From contig CAJWQN010000004.1 of the NCBI GenBank assembly GCA_913045505.1, positions 1 to 32,355 of the forward strand: DNA of 32,355 nucleotides, in the 5' to 3' direction. How positions within the stretch are numbered: position 1 is the stretch's first letter; the number at the start of each line of letters is the position of its first letter. The DNA comes from an uncultured Rhodospirillaceae bacterium. Lineage in GTDB: Bacteria > Pseudomonadota > Alphaproteobacteria > UBA7887. Positions 16,319 through 23,345 of this stretch are shown here, in pieces. A program made the position numbers and the translations under genes. The notes below the pieces were generated by a model. That model ran no database searches. It worked only from the letters and a program-made list of their open reading frames with translations, and was not told where the DNA came from.

Positions 16319-16603
16319 GTTCGGTCTCCCCGCATGTTGTTTCGGTCGCGCCCGTTATACCGACCGCCGGCCGGATTGCGAGCGGCGAATCACGCGGCTT
16401 CGATTGGTGTCGGCCGGAAAAGCGGCCCAAAGGACCGGTGAGCCGGGAAGGGCGAGGACGATGGCATGAACGTCGCGCAAGAACCGACACGGCGATCCAT
16501 TCTCAAGGGCACCGTCGAGGTGCCTCTTGCCCCGAAACGGCCCTGGCCTGGAATCGCACCCTGGCTTTGTTACGCATCCATTTCGGGATCCGAGCCATTC
16601 GGG
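16319..16603. other. Intergenic region with no confident gene
   Basis: This 285-bp gap lies between the SDR start and the MDR stop, both leftward. Rightward ATGs at 16466 and nearby open frames that run antisense through the MDR gene and lack any recognisable domain. The only structure noticed is the hairpin at 16505-16528. The SDR promoter should lie here. Confidence 0.4.
16505..16528 (-). terminator. Possible weak terminator hairpin after the MDR gene
   Basis: The stem AAGGGCACC / GGTGCC(T)CTT with a GTCGA loop lies about 75 bp downstream of the MDR oxidoreductase stop on the minus strand. No convincing T-run follows, so termination is only possible. Confidence 0.3.
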
Positions 16604-17638
16604 TCAGCCGGTCGGGTCCGGCGCGACCCGGATCAGGAGCTTGCCGAAATTGCGGCCTTCGAGCAGGCCGATCAGGGACTCGGGCGCTTTTTCGAGCCCG
16701 TCGACGATATCCTCCCGATAGGTGAGTTGCCCGGCCCGCAGCCAGCCGCCGACCCGGTCCAGAAACTCCTGGAGCTGATCCGCATAATCGGTGACGATAA
16801 AGCCCCGGAACGTGATTCGACGGGTCAGAATCAAGAACATCAGTTGCGGCAGGCGGTTCGGTCCCGCCGGCAATTCGGTGGCGTTGTAATGGGCGATCAG
16901 GCCGCAGACCGGCACCCGGGAAAACGGATTGAGCAGGGGCAGGACCGCCTCGAACACGCCGCCGCCGACATTCTCGAAATAGACATCGATCCCGTCCGGG
17001 CATGCCGCCGCCAACGTCGCCGTGAAATCGTCTTGCCCGTGGTTCACGCAGGCGTCGAACCCCAGGTCATCGACCACATAGGCACACTTGTCGCCGCCGC
17101 CCGCGATGCCGACCACGCGGCAGCCCTCGATCTTGGCGATTTGACCGACCACCGCGCCCACCGCGCCCGAGGCGGCGGCGACCACCACGGTCTCCCCGGC
17201 CCGCGGTTTGCCGATGTTGCGAAGGCCGGTATAGGCGGTCATGCCCGGCATGCCGAGAACACCCAAGGCAGTTGAAATCGGCGCCAGCGCGGGGTCGAGC
17301 TTGCGCATTCCGGCGCCGTCGCTGAGCGCGAAGTCCTGCCAACCGGTGCGCCCGACGACCATATCCCCGACCGCGAAATCCGGGTGGCGCGAGGCCGTCA
17401 CCGTGCTCACCGTGCCGCCTTCCATGACCTCGCCGATCGCGACCGGGTCGGCATAGCTCCGCTCCGCGTTCATCCGCCCGCGCATATAGGGATCCAGGGA
17501 CAGATAGATCGTCCGGCAGAGAAACTCGCCCTCCGCCGGCGCCGGAACCGGCCCCTCGGTCAGATCGAAATCGCTCGGCTTGGGTGCCCCCGCCGGGCGG
17601 GCGGCCAAAACGATGCGGCGGTTGGGAGAATCGGTCAT
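16604..17638 (-). CDS. NADP-dependent MDR oxidoreductase (LTB4-dehydrogenase/CurA type)
   Basis: This 344-residue zinc-free medium-chain reductase is of the leukotriene B4 12-hydroxydehydrogenase/curcumin reductase group, reducing alpha,beta-unsaturated carbonyls with NADPH. Typical blocks are the LSLDPYMRGRM motif near residue 50, GMPGMTAYTGL, VVVAAASGAVGAVVGQIAKIEGCRVVGIAGG (nucleotide binding, here spanning ~150-180), YFENVGGGVFEAVLPLLN, PVCGLIAHYNAT and a terminal EGRNFGKLLIRV. The ATG is preceded by AGGAGG at 5 bases, a strong ribosome-binding site; the open frame extends further upstream without homology. A carbamoyltransferase stub lies 43 bp upstream, so the original promoter context has been altered by the adjacent IS insertion. 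The physiological substrate is unknown. Confidence 0.9.
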   Translation of the reverse strand: MTDSPNRRIVLAARPAGAPKPSDFDLTEGPVPAPAEGEFLCRTIYLSLDPYMRGRMNAERSYADPVAIGEVMEGGTVSTVTASRHPDFAVGDMVVGRTGWQDFALSDGAGMRKLDPALAPISTALGVLGMPGMTAYTGLRNIGKPRAGETVVVAAASGAVGAVVGQIAKIEGCRVVGIAGGGDKCAYVVDDLGFDACVNHGQDDFTATLAAACPDGIDVYFENVGGGVFEAVLPLLNPFSRVPVCGLIAHYNATELPAGPNRLPQLMFLILTRRITFRGFIVTDYADQLQEFLDRVGGWLRAGQLTYREDIVDGLEKAPESLIGLLEGRNFGKLLIRVAPDPTG

Positions 17639-17681
17639 GGCGGCCTCCTCGCGGCAACGGATTTCGGGGTCGCGGTCCTGG

Positions 17682-17786
17682 TCAATCCAGTTCGAATTCG
17701 GCCTTGTAGTCGATTCTGGATTGGGAGTCCTGCTCGTTCTTCCTCGGTACGCAATTGCCGATCGCCAGCATCTCGATCTCGGTGCC
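17682..17786 (-). pseudogene. C-terminal stub of a carbamoyltransferase (NodU/CmcH family)
   Basis: Reading leftward, the last ~34 codons before a TGA encode GTEIEMLAIGNCVPRKNEQD and a tail ending YKAEFELD. This resembles the C-terminus of carbamoyltransferases seen in nodulation-factor and polysaccharide loci (compare the recalled pattern T-D-IDVLVIGNCVLRKEDQD...DYKA-FELD). Upstream of this point the frame loses homology and the opposite strand becomes IS1380 transposase, so the gene was truncated near 17786 by that insertion. Carbamoyltransferases commonly decorate exopolysaccharides, fitting the flippase and O-ligase to the right. The assignment is from memory on a short match. Confidence 0.5.
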
Positions 17787-17999
17787 GATGATTGGGAAGG
17801 CGTGTTGAAGCCGGTTGTCGTTCGCCACAAGGGTCGGAAGGTACGGCTCTATTTCCGAGGTGACGCCGCCTTCGCCTCGCCGAAGACTTACGATTACCTC
17901 GAAGCCGAGGGTTTCCCGTACGCGATCCGGTTGTCGACCGACCAAGTTCTGCGGGAAAGCATCCCACATCTGCTCACACGACCCGTCGGCCGTCCGTGA
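17787..17999 (+). pseudogene. IS1380-family transposase fragment
   Basis: About 70 codons in one rightward frame encode DDWEGVLKPVVVRHKGR, YFRGDAAFASPKTYDYLEAE and GFPYAIRLSTDQVLRE, ending HLLTRPVGRP followed by TGA. These are the central conserved blocks of IS1380-type DDE transposases, including the catalytic aspartate in RGDAAF. The N-terminal half and the C-terminal region after RPVGRP are missing, so it is inactive. Its left edge abuts the truncated carbamoyltransferase. Confidence 0.75.
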
Positions 18000-18227
18000 C
18001 GGCTCGGGACCGAATTCTCGGTCGTATGCCCATTATGCTATCATTGTCGGCGATAGGGAGGAACCATCCGGGGACTATCGGTCTATCGAGCTGCTCTACG
18101 CTAAATTTTGGCGGTCGGGCTGCTCATACCGTATATGTCGGGATAAACTGGCCGCAATATCGCGGATCACGAAATTCGGGCAGCAGATCGAATCTGCTGC
18201 ATGGTAACAAGAATTGGAGGTATCACT
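18000..18227. other. Non-coding DNA between IS1380 remnant and methyltransferase
   Basis: This stretch of falling GC content shows no recognisable protein similarity in any frame. A rightward frame is open across it but begins inside the transposase remnant and looks random. The only structure is the perfect inverted repeat at 18180-18200. Together with 17639-17999 it makes a ~590-bp region without an intact gene. Confidence 0.4.
18180..18200. repeat. Perfect 9-bp inverted repeat upstream of the methyltransferase
   Basis: Arms GCAGCAGAT and ATCTGCTGC flank a CGA centre, a perfect palindrome of 21 bp. It ends 27 bp before the TTG start and 15 bp before the GGAGG. It could be an operator or an RNA hairpin in the leader of the methyltransferase mRNA. 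Confidence 0.55.
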
Positions 18228-19004
18228 TTGGACCGGAACGAACTTCGACAGCGACTAAAGGACTACAAATTCTTTCATACCATCCAGTTGGGAGATGGCC
18301 TTCAGACACCAGGGAACCCGGTTCCCGAACATAAGAAGATCGTTATGGAGACGATCGCGTCACTCGACTTAAAGGACAAGCGAGTCTTGGACATCGGGTG
18401 TGCGAACGGTTTATTCTCGTTCGAGGCGGAAAGATGTGGTGCCGGCGAAGTGTTGGCCGTAGACAATTCGGCATTACCTCTGAAGCCGATGACTGAACTG
18501 TTGATCCCATATCTTGGATCGAAAATCAGAGTGCGACATGAAAATATATTGGAATTGAACAAATCAGATATTGGAGAATTTGACCTGATTATATTTGGCG
18601 GGCTTCTCTACCATCTGCGTTATCCGTTCTGGTCACTCAAAATTATCAGAGATCTGTTGGTTGATCACGGGACTATGATCTTGGAAACAGCGGTCTTAGG
18701 CGACAGTAACCGGCACGCGATACTTTATTGCCCGAGCAGCACGGATAGTCCCTATGGGCAATTTTCGAATTCTGTTGCTTTTTTCAATATTAAAGCACTT
18801 AGAGAGACGCTTGAGTTTCTGGGCATCAAGGTAAAAACCGAGCACGTGACCACTAAGACGAGGAAAATTTTTTTGCAACAGATCTGGCGCCTAATAGACC
18901 CAACCTACCAACCGGTGAGGCGCGCTGTATTTCTCTGCGAGCGCCATTCGGAGGTCTCGGATAAAGAACTGCTGGAGGTCTATGAGGGAACCCGCAGCGG
19001 CTAG
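18228..19004 (+). CDS. SAM-dependent methyltransferase (CmoB/DUF1698-like)
   Basis: This 258-residue class I methyltransferase has motif I VLDIGCANGLFSFEAE around residues 54-69, followed by the acidic VLAVD that binds the SAM ribose, and motif II/III-like GEFDLIIFGGLLYHLRYP. The upstream FFHTIQLGDGLQTPGN pattern resembles CmoB-like enzymes, whose free-standing relatives sit in polysaccharide clusters. The TTG start is preferred because GGAGG lies exactly 7 bases upstream (18216-18220); an in-frame ATG at 18201 has no ribosome-binding site. Codon use is AT-rich compared with the flanking GC-rich genes, and IS remnants lie on both sides, so recent acquisition is likely. The substrate is unknown; a sugar or lipid-linked glycan is plausible. 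Confidence 0.82.
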   Translation: MDRNELRQRLKDYKFFHTIQLGDGLQTPGNPVPEHKKIVMETIASLDLKDKRVLDIGCANGLFSFEAERCGAGEVLAVDNSALPLKPMTELLIPYLGSKIRVRHENILELNKSDIGEFDLIIFGGLLYHLRYPFWSLKIIRDLLVDHGTMILETAVLGDSNRHAILYCPSSTDSPYGQFSNSVAFFNIKALRETLEFLGIKVKTEHVTTKTRKIFLQQIWRLIDPTYQPVRRAVFLCERHSEVSDKELLEVYEGTRSG

Positions 19005-19029
19005 TGCACAGACCCGTTCGGAAGGGTCA

Positions 19030-19290
19030 TCGGATTTTCACGGACATTGCCGTGGCCAATACAGCGCCGGCGGCAATCCGATCCAGGGCCGCATATCCAA
19101 GCGTGGCAGCAGATATCTCCGGACGCTGTTTGTGCAGGCGGCCGATATCATCCTGATGCGCCCGCATAACCGGGAAAAGTTCATTTGAAAATGAGAAAGG
19201 ACTTGGAACGCCGGATAGGCAAGCTTGAGGGTGCGTCGGGCAGCGGTGCGGGCGATATCCTTTGATAAACGACCGAATCTTAACGCGATT
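19030..19290 (+). pseudogene. IS110/IS1111-family transposase C-terminal remnant
   Basis: A rightward frame encodes GQYSAGGNPIQGRISKRGSR then YLRTLFVQAADIILMRPHN and REKFI before a stop. This closely follows the C-terminal region of IS110-family (IS1111-group) transposases, where the conserved serine block reads YSSGGK..LG.ISKRGNRYLRTLFVQAA. After the stop, a shifted frame continues as a degraded ASLRVRRAAVRAISFDKR, corresponding to the usual ALANKLARIAW end. The catalytic N-terminal DEDD part is absent. It is inactive and marks the right flank of the methyltransferase. Confidence 0.7.
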
Positions 19291-19434
19291 TCCCCCGAAC
19301 CCATGCCACGGGCGAAACCCATCGGCTGATAGAAGAGAGAATGACGATGACGCTTGGCAAACCGCGCCGTCACCGTCTCGTCATGGTCCGCGTCCGCTTT
19401 TCCGACAGTGGTCGAGCGACTCGAATTCTCGGAG
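19291..19434. other. Probable IS110 3' tail, no gene
   Basis: This 144-bp stretch continues from the degenerate transposase and ends at the O-ligase stop. No intact coding signal was recognised, and an antisense frame here lacks homology. The last residues of the neighbouring ligase (after about NPESPLGLE) may be partly derived from this junction. Confidence 0.35.
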
Positions 19435-20754
19435 TCACGGCCGGATCGACTTAGCCGGTAAGTGTCTCGCATGCACAGGTCGCTCTAGACCAAGGGGCGA
19501 TTCAGGATTTTCCGCCGCGATCGACCGAGCCAGAATGGTTCTGACGCAAGACAGGATCGCCAACAAAGACAGAGCGAGGTCATAGTAGGCCAAATTCACC
19601 GCCGCGCCGGCGACAAAGAAGCCGACCATGCTCACATGAATCATCGCGGCGAGTTGGCCTGCCCAAGTCATTTCCGGGCGGTTCCTGGCGTTGCGAATAA
19701 TCCAATTGCCGTTCCGCCAAGCCACCAACACCAACATCATATAGATGCCAATCCCGATGAATCCGTGCTGGCCCAGAAGTTCAAAATAGATGCTGTGTGG
19801 CGCGCGTGACCGCTCGGCTTCGGGCACATACCTCCTAAAGACGTCGAACGATTCCGTGACACTGAATCCGCCTCCGACCAAGGGATGATCGTTGGCAATC
19901 CTGAAGCTGACTTCCCAGACTTCCAGACGGCCTTGGAACGACGAATCCTTGTCCGCGGTCTTGATCGTACCCATCCGGTCGCCCCAGCTATCCGGCATGA
20001 GGGAGACCGCCGGCACCAGAAGAAGGGCAGCCACGATCGCGCCCAATACCTTTTTCTTGCCCCGCCACCACAGATAGAACAGCATGGCGCCCATGCCGAT
20101 CAATCCGCCGCGCGAATAGGTCACGATCACGGTCACGACCACCAGCGCCATCACCGCGACCAATGAAAATCGCACGAATTTCTGCTCGGAGGTGAGACGC
20201 AAATAGTTGAGCAACGGGACCGTGATGACCAGGGCCAGGGCCAAATGGTTGTTGTCGGTGATCATCGTGCCCGGTGGCCCGGAATGATGATGGCGCCCGC
20301 CGGAGAGTACCCATGCCGCGGAGCCCTCGATGCTGAAATAGCTGATCGAGATCGCCGCAACCCATATAAAGGCATGAATCCTGGTCCGATTGTTGATCAG
20401 ACCTATGATGAAAAGCAGTAGGAAGAGGGTCTTGATAGTGCGTTCCCATATCGGCCAGGAGATGGCCGGAACCATCGCCGTTATCGTCGTCACGGTGACC
20501 CAAAAAATGAACAGGCCAATAAGTACCGTGGTCCGGTTGATGGGAATTTTGACCGGTTCCCGCGACAGGGCCCAAGACAAGCTCGTCACGATCGCCATCA
20601 CCAAGACCAGGCGAAAGTTTCCCACCGCACCGAAGACTTCGCGATGCGGGTTCATGAAGCTGATCCATTCCCAGACCAGCAAACCCACGTGGGGCATGAA
20701 AAACGCGGTCGGGATCAGGCCGACCAAGGCGATCATCAGGACGTAGGCGCGCAC
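19435..20754 (-). CDS. Exosortase A-associated O-antigen-ligase-like protein (TIGR03097 type)
   Basis: This 439-residue integral membrane protein of the Wzy/WaaL superfamily has about ten hydrophobic segments. The opening LMIALVGLIPTAFFMPHVGL then WEWISFMNPHREVFG, the central GPPGTMITDNNHLALAL, TYSRGGLIGMGAMLFYLW and the large loop with SSFQGRLEVWEVS and APHSIYFELLGQHGFIG match the putative O-glycosylation ligase associated with exosortase A systems. That family is expected to transfer or polymerise lipid-linked glycans at the outer face of the inner membrane. The start is GTG (MRAYVL), with GAAAGG about 9 bases upstream. No exosortase, PEP-CTERM protein or glycosyltransferase is visible nearby, so it may be orphaned by the surrounding rearrangements. 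Confidence 0.82.
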   Translation of the reverse strand: MRAYVLMIALVGLIPTAFFMPHVGLLVWEWISFMNPHREVFGAVGNFRLVLVMAIVTSLSWALSREPVKIPINRTTVLIGLFIFWVTVTTITAMVPAISWPIWERTIKTLFLLLFIIGLINNRTRIHAFIWVAAISISYFSIEGSAAWVLSGGRHHHSGPPGTMITDNNHLALALVITVPLLNYLRLTSEQKFVRFSLVAVMALVVVTVIVTYSRGGLIGMGAMLFYLWWRGKKKVLGAIVAALLLVPAVSLMPDSWGDRMGTIKTADKDSSFQGRLEVWEVSFRIANDHPLVGGGFSVTESFDVFRRYVPEAERSRAPHSIYFELLGQHGFIGIGIYMMLVLVAWRNGNWIIRNARNRPEMTWAGQLAAMIHVSMVGFFVAGAAVNLAYYDLALSLLAILSCVRTILARSIAAENPESPLGLERPVHARHLPAKSIRP

Positions 20755-20936
20755 CTTGATCGGCCTTTCACAAGCGTGATAGTTTTGGCGCCGCGGACGT
20801 ACAGGTTTGCCATGGTTTGACGTCAGGCCTTGAAAGAGCCCGAGGCGCCAACCGTGGCCGCGCCGGCCCAGTCCGGGCGCCCGTCAGTGGCGGCATGTGA
20901 TCCGGAAAAGCCGCCGGCACAAAGGATGAACGGAAC

Positions 20937-21134
20937 ATGGGCGGACTCGTCTTTCTCATCGCGATCATCGGCGTGGCGATGGTCATCCGATGGAGCATGA
21001 AATATGACAAGGTCGCGCCTGATGGCGAGACCGCCGGCTTGCTCGCGATGAAGACTACTCATGTTGAAGACAGGACGCAAACGGCGGCCACGCGCCCTGA
21101 GGTGCGGCGACGCCGCACCGGTAACAGAAGCTGA
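20937..21134 (+). CDS. Small single-span membrane protein, unknown function
   Basis: This 65-residue protein has an N-terminal hydrophobic helix (residues 2-18, GGLVFLIAIIGVAMVIRW) followed by SMKYDKVAPDGETAGLLAMK and a basic, Arg-rich tail. The GGLxFLxxxIGVxxVIxWSxKxDKVxPDxxTxGLxAM pattern is remembered from small uncharacterised alphaproteobacterial membrane proteins, which supports a real gene. A purine-rich AAAGGATGAACGG lies upstream of the ATG. It is divergent from the O-ligase, and a strong hairpin follows its stop. No function can be assigned. Confidence 0.55.
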   Translation: MGGLVFLIAIIGVAMVIRWSMKYDKVAPDGETAGLLAMKTTHVEDRTQTAATRPEVRRRRTGNRS

Positions 21135-21148
21135 TCGGCGCCGTAATA

Positions 21149-21183
21149 CCAACCGGCATTGAGTGAAACTCATTGCGGGTTGG
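21149..21183. repeat. Strong 16-bp stem-loop after the small membrane gene
   Basis: Arms 21149-21164 and 21168-21183 pair at 14 of 16 positions around a GAA loop (CCAACC...TGAGT-GAA-ACTCA...GGTTGG). It lies 14 bp after the stop of the small membrane gene. It could act as a transcription barrier, but the lack of a T-tract and its extended symmetry suggest a dispersed palindromic repeat. Confidence 0.6.
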
Positions 21184-21241
21184 CAAGCGCGACGGCGCGC
21201 CCGAGCTTATGCGAGGAAAGCCTGCGTGGCGACTGAACGCA

Positions 21242-21508
21242 CTACGAATTGCGATGAGTCTTGCCCATCGCAATTTGGTATACCGCGCCTCGGCTCCCGC
21301 TATTGATCCGGGCGATCGCCGCCTGGGTGGTCCACAAGGCGTTGGCCATGTCCAGGAAACTTATGATCGCGGCCAGGTCGCCGTCCCGTTCCGGCAATTG
21401 GGCCCTGGCGGTGGCATCGCGGACCACCGCGACCTCGAAGCCGTGGTCCAGAAGCTCGAGCATTTTGGCCCGGACGCAGAGGTTGGCCGACGTCCCGATC
21501 AAATCGTT
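21242..21508 (-). pseudogene. Isochorismatase/cysteine hydrolase-family C-terminal remnant
   Basis: The leftward frame encodes DLIGTSANLCVRAKMLELLD, then HGFEVAVVRDATARAQLPE and LAAIISFLDMANALWTTQ. This is the C-terminal half of an isochorismatase-like hydrolase: the cysteine in TSANLC is at the nucleophile position. The N-terminal half with the Asp and Lys of the catalytic triad is missing. Homology stops abruptly at about 21508, where the opposite strand becomes AraC sequence. The last ~11 codons overlap the palindrome at 21247-21275. Confidence 0.65.
21247..21275. repeat. Perfect 10-bp inverted repeat
   Basis: AATTGCGATG (21247-21256) and CATCGCAATT (21266-21275) are perfect arms around a 9-nt spacer. 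It lies at the 3' end of the isochorismatase remnant, 63 bp from the other hairpin, and is probably another palindromic repeat or that gene's old terminator. Confidence 0.5.
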
Positions 21509-21620
21509 GGCGCTCGGTGTCGGCGACAAGAGCCGCGGCCATTTCAGACCCGCCTTCAAGGCATTTTACGGCGTTTCACCCACCGACTTCCGAGCCACCG
21601 ACTCAGAGCACGAACTCTGA
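21504..21620 (+). pseudogene. AraC-family regulator C-terminal remnant
   Basis: The rightward frame encodes SLALGVGDKSRGHFRPAFKA followed by FYGVSPTDFRATDSEHEL and a TGA. This is the final helix-turn-helix of an AraC/XylS-type regulator (typical pattern IALxVGFxSxSHFSRAFKxxFGVSPxDFR). Everything upstream is missing. It is joined head-to-head with the truncated isochorismatase gene, whose kind is often divergent from AraC regulators. The 70 bp to the flippase stop hold nothing recognisable. Confidence 0.65.
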
Positions 21621-21690
21621 CGGCGTCTCGCAGGGGGGCACGCGGCCAGAAGCCCCGTGAAGGCCGCCGCGATAAACCGCGAAGCGGCCG

Positions 21691-23180
21691 CTAACGTCGC
21701 AACCGGGCCCGGACAAATCCTGACGCCGCCTCAAGAATTATTTGTTCGGGACCGTGGGGGCGACCCGCAATCGACCACAAGGCGATCAGGACACCGGCGA
21801 AGGTGATGACGCCGATACCCACGTCATGAAGCAGCGATACCAGCGGCAACCCGATGTCCGCGTCGTGAGCGGATCGAACGGCCAGCCACATGGCCGCGCT
21901 CGCCACGGCCGGACGCCACAACAGCGACACCATGTCGGTGACTCTGGCGTATCGGAGCCGAGCGGCGATCAGCAGCATCGGCAGAACCATGACGGCCATC
22001 ATGGCGGTGCGAGTCGGGGCGATAGCCGAGACACCGTAGAGATGGCCGACCGACGCAACGGCCACGACCAGAACACAGGAATAGACCAATTGGGCCAAGG
22101 CGTAAGGACGCTCACCGCCCATGGCCAGAAAATACGGCCACATGCCGAGCATGATCGCCTCGAGGGACCCAAAGATGCCGAGCCATCGGAAGAACGGCAC
22201 CGAAGGGCGCCATTGCCCCCCAGCAGCACCGGCACCAAATCTCCCGCCACCACGGAAATTCCGACGCCGGCGGGAAACGCGTAGATGGCGGTCAATCCGA
22301 AGACGCGCAGAAACGCCTTGCGCGACTCCCTCACATCATGCGCGACTTTGGCGAATGTCGGCAACAAGGCCCGGCCAGCGGGCATGATCACATCGCGCGT
22401 TGCCATCCCCGAAACGTCGGCGGCCATGAAATAAGTGCCGAGGGTCTCGGCGCCGGCAATGCCGCCGATGATGAATTCGTCCACCCTCCGGCCGACGAAA
22501 CGGCTAACGTTGACGAGGATCAGCCATTGCGAAAAGAACCAAAACGCCCGAATTCTCGTGAAGCAAAGACGGGGGCGATAGGGCGACATGGCATAGCTGA
22601 TGATCACGGTCAACGCACCGGATACGGGCGCGGCGATCGCCAGGGCGCGATAATCGCGAATAAAAATAACAAGCGCTAACGCAAATACGAAAAGAGACAA
22701 TCTCTGAATGACCGAATAAAAAAAATCTCTTCGGAACTGCAAGTTTTTCTGGAAATCAACGACTCCGATATTTTCAAATCCTAAGATTAAACTTTGCAAA
22801 GCGATAATCTGCATGACAAACAATACGCGCTCGTCGTCAAAATATTTCGCCACCAATGGCGCCAGAGTAATTAAAACCACTGTCATTAGAAGCCCAGCGA
22901 TTATTTTTAAAGTCCAGGCGCTATTGTAATCATCCTCTGTCGCGTTTTCGTTTCTCACCACCGCGGCTCCGACGCCGGTCTCGGCAAGTGCCCGAAGAAA
23001 TCCGATGACGATCATGGCCATGGCGATCACCCCGAAATCGTCGGGGGTCAGCAATCTGGCCAGTATGATCACATTGACCACGCCAACCGTTCTCAGGACC
23101 CACCGCATGAAAATCATCCAGGCGACCCCCTGGACCATGTGCTTGCTAATGGTCGCTAAATTGTGTGGCTGTTCTTCCAT
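21691..23180 (-). pseudogene. Oligosaccharide flippase (Wzx/MATE-type), frameshifted
   Basis: This is a polytopic membrane protein of the polysaccharide flippase family. The intact N-terminal part from ATG 23180 (AGGAA upstream) reads ISKHMVQGVAWMIFMRWVLR, LARLLTPDDFGVIAMAMIV and GVGAAVVRNENATEDDYNSAW, then FENIGVVDFQKNLQFRRDFF, all typical. At a run of six C (22216-22221 on the plus strand) the frame shifts: VPVLLGG should continue as QWRPSVPFFRWLGIFGSLEA, but that is in the next frame, ending at 21691. One extra G on the coding strand would restore a ~496-residue protein, normal for the family. It is either a recent mutation, a slipping tract or an assembly error. The 5' half is AT-rich. 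It would export lipid-linked glycan units, partnering the O-ligase. Confidence 0.8.
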
Positions 23181-23345
23181 AAAAATTCCTGGTCGGTTAG
23201 GCTTCCGCGCCAGCCCCGCGCCGTACGGTTGCATCCGAATGAAGCATCAATATCCCTGAGCGCCGATCAAGCCAAGGATTGATCCGACGATTTGCCGCCG
23301 GATACTGTTGCCAAGGTCGGCCTCGGTGACACGGACGTATCTCGG

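Noticed and set aside
16466-17275. Rightward 269-codon frame starting MNVAQEPTRR
   Set aside because: Mostly antisense of the MDR oxidoreductase; the unique ~45 codons show no recognisable domain.
17815-18207. Rightward 130-codon frame across the IS1380 remnant
   Set aside because: It is a shifted frame of the transposase fragment; the true frame shows the RGDAAF and RPVGRP motifs.
19038-19472. Leftward 144-codon frame
   Set aside because: Antisense of the IS110 remnant and overlapping the O-ligase 3' end; no homology recognised.
20739-20813. Leftward frame MANLYVRGAKTITLVKG... upstream of the O-ligase
   Set aside because: Only ~25 codons, no identifiable family and no good ribosome-binding site; it overlaps the ligase start region.
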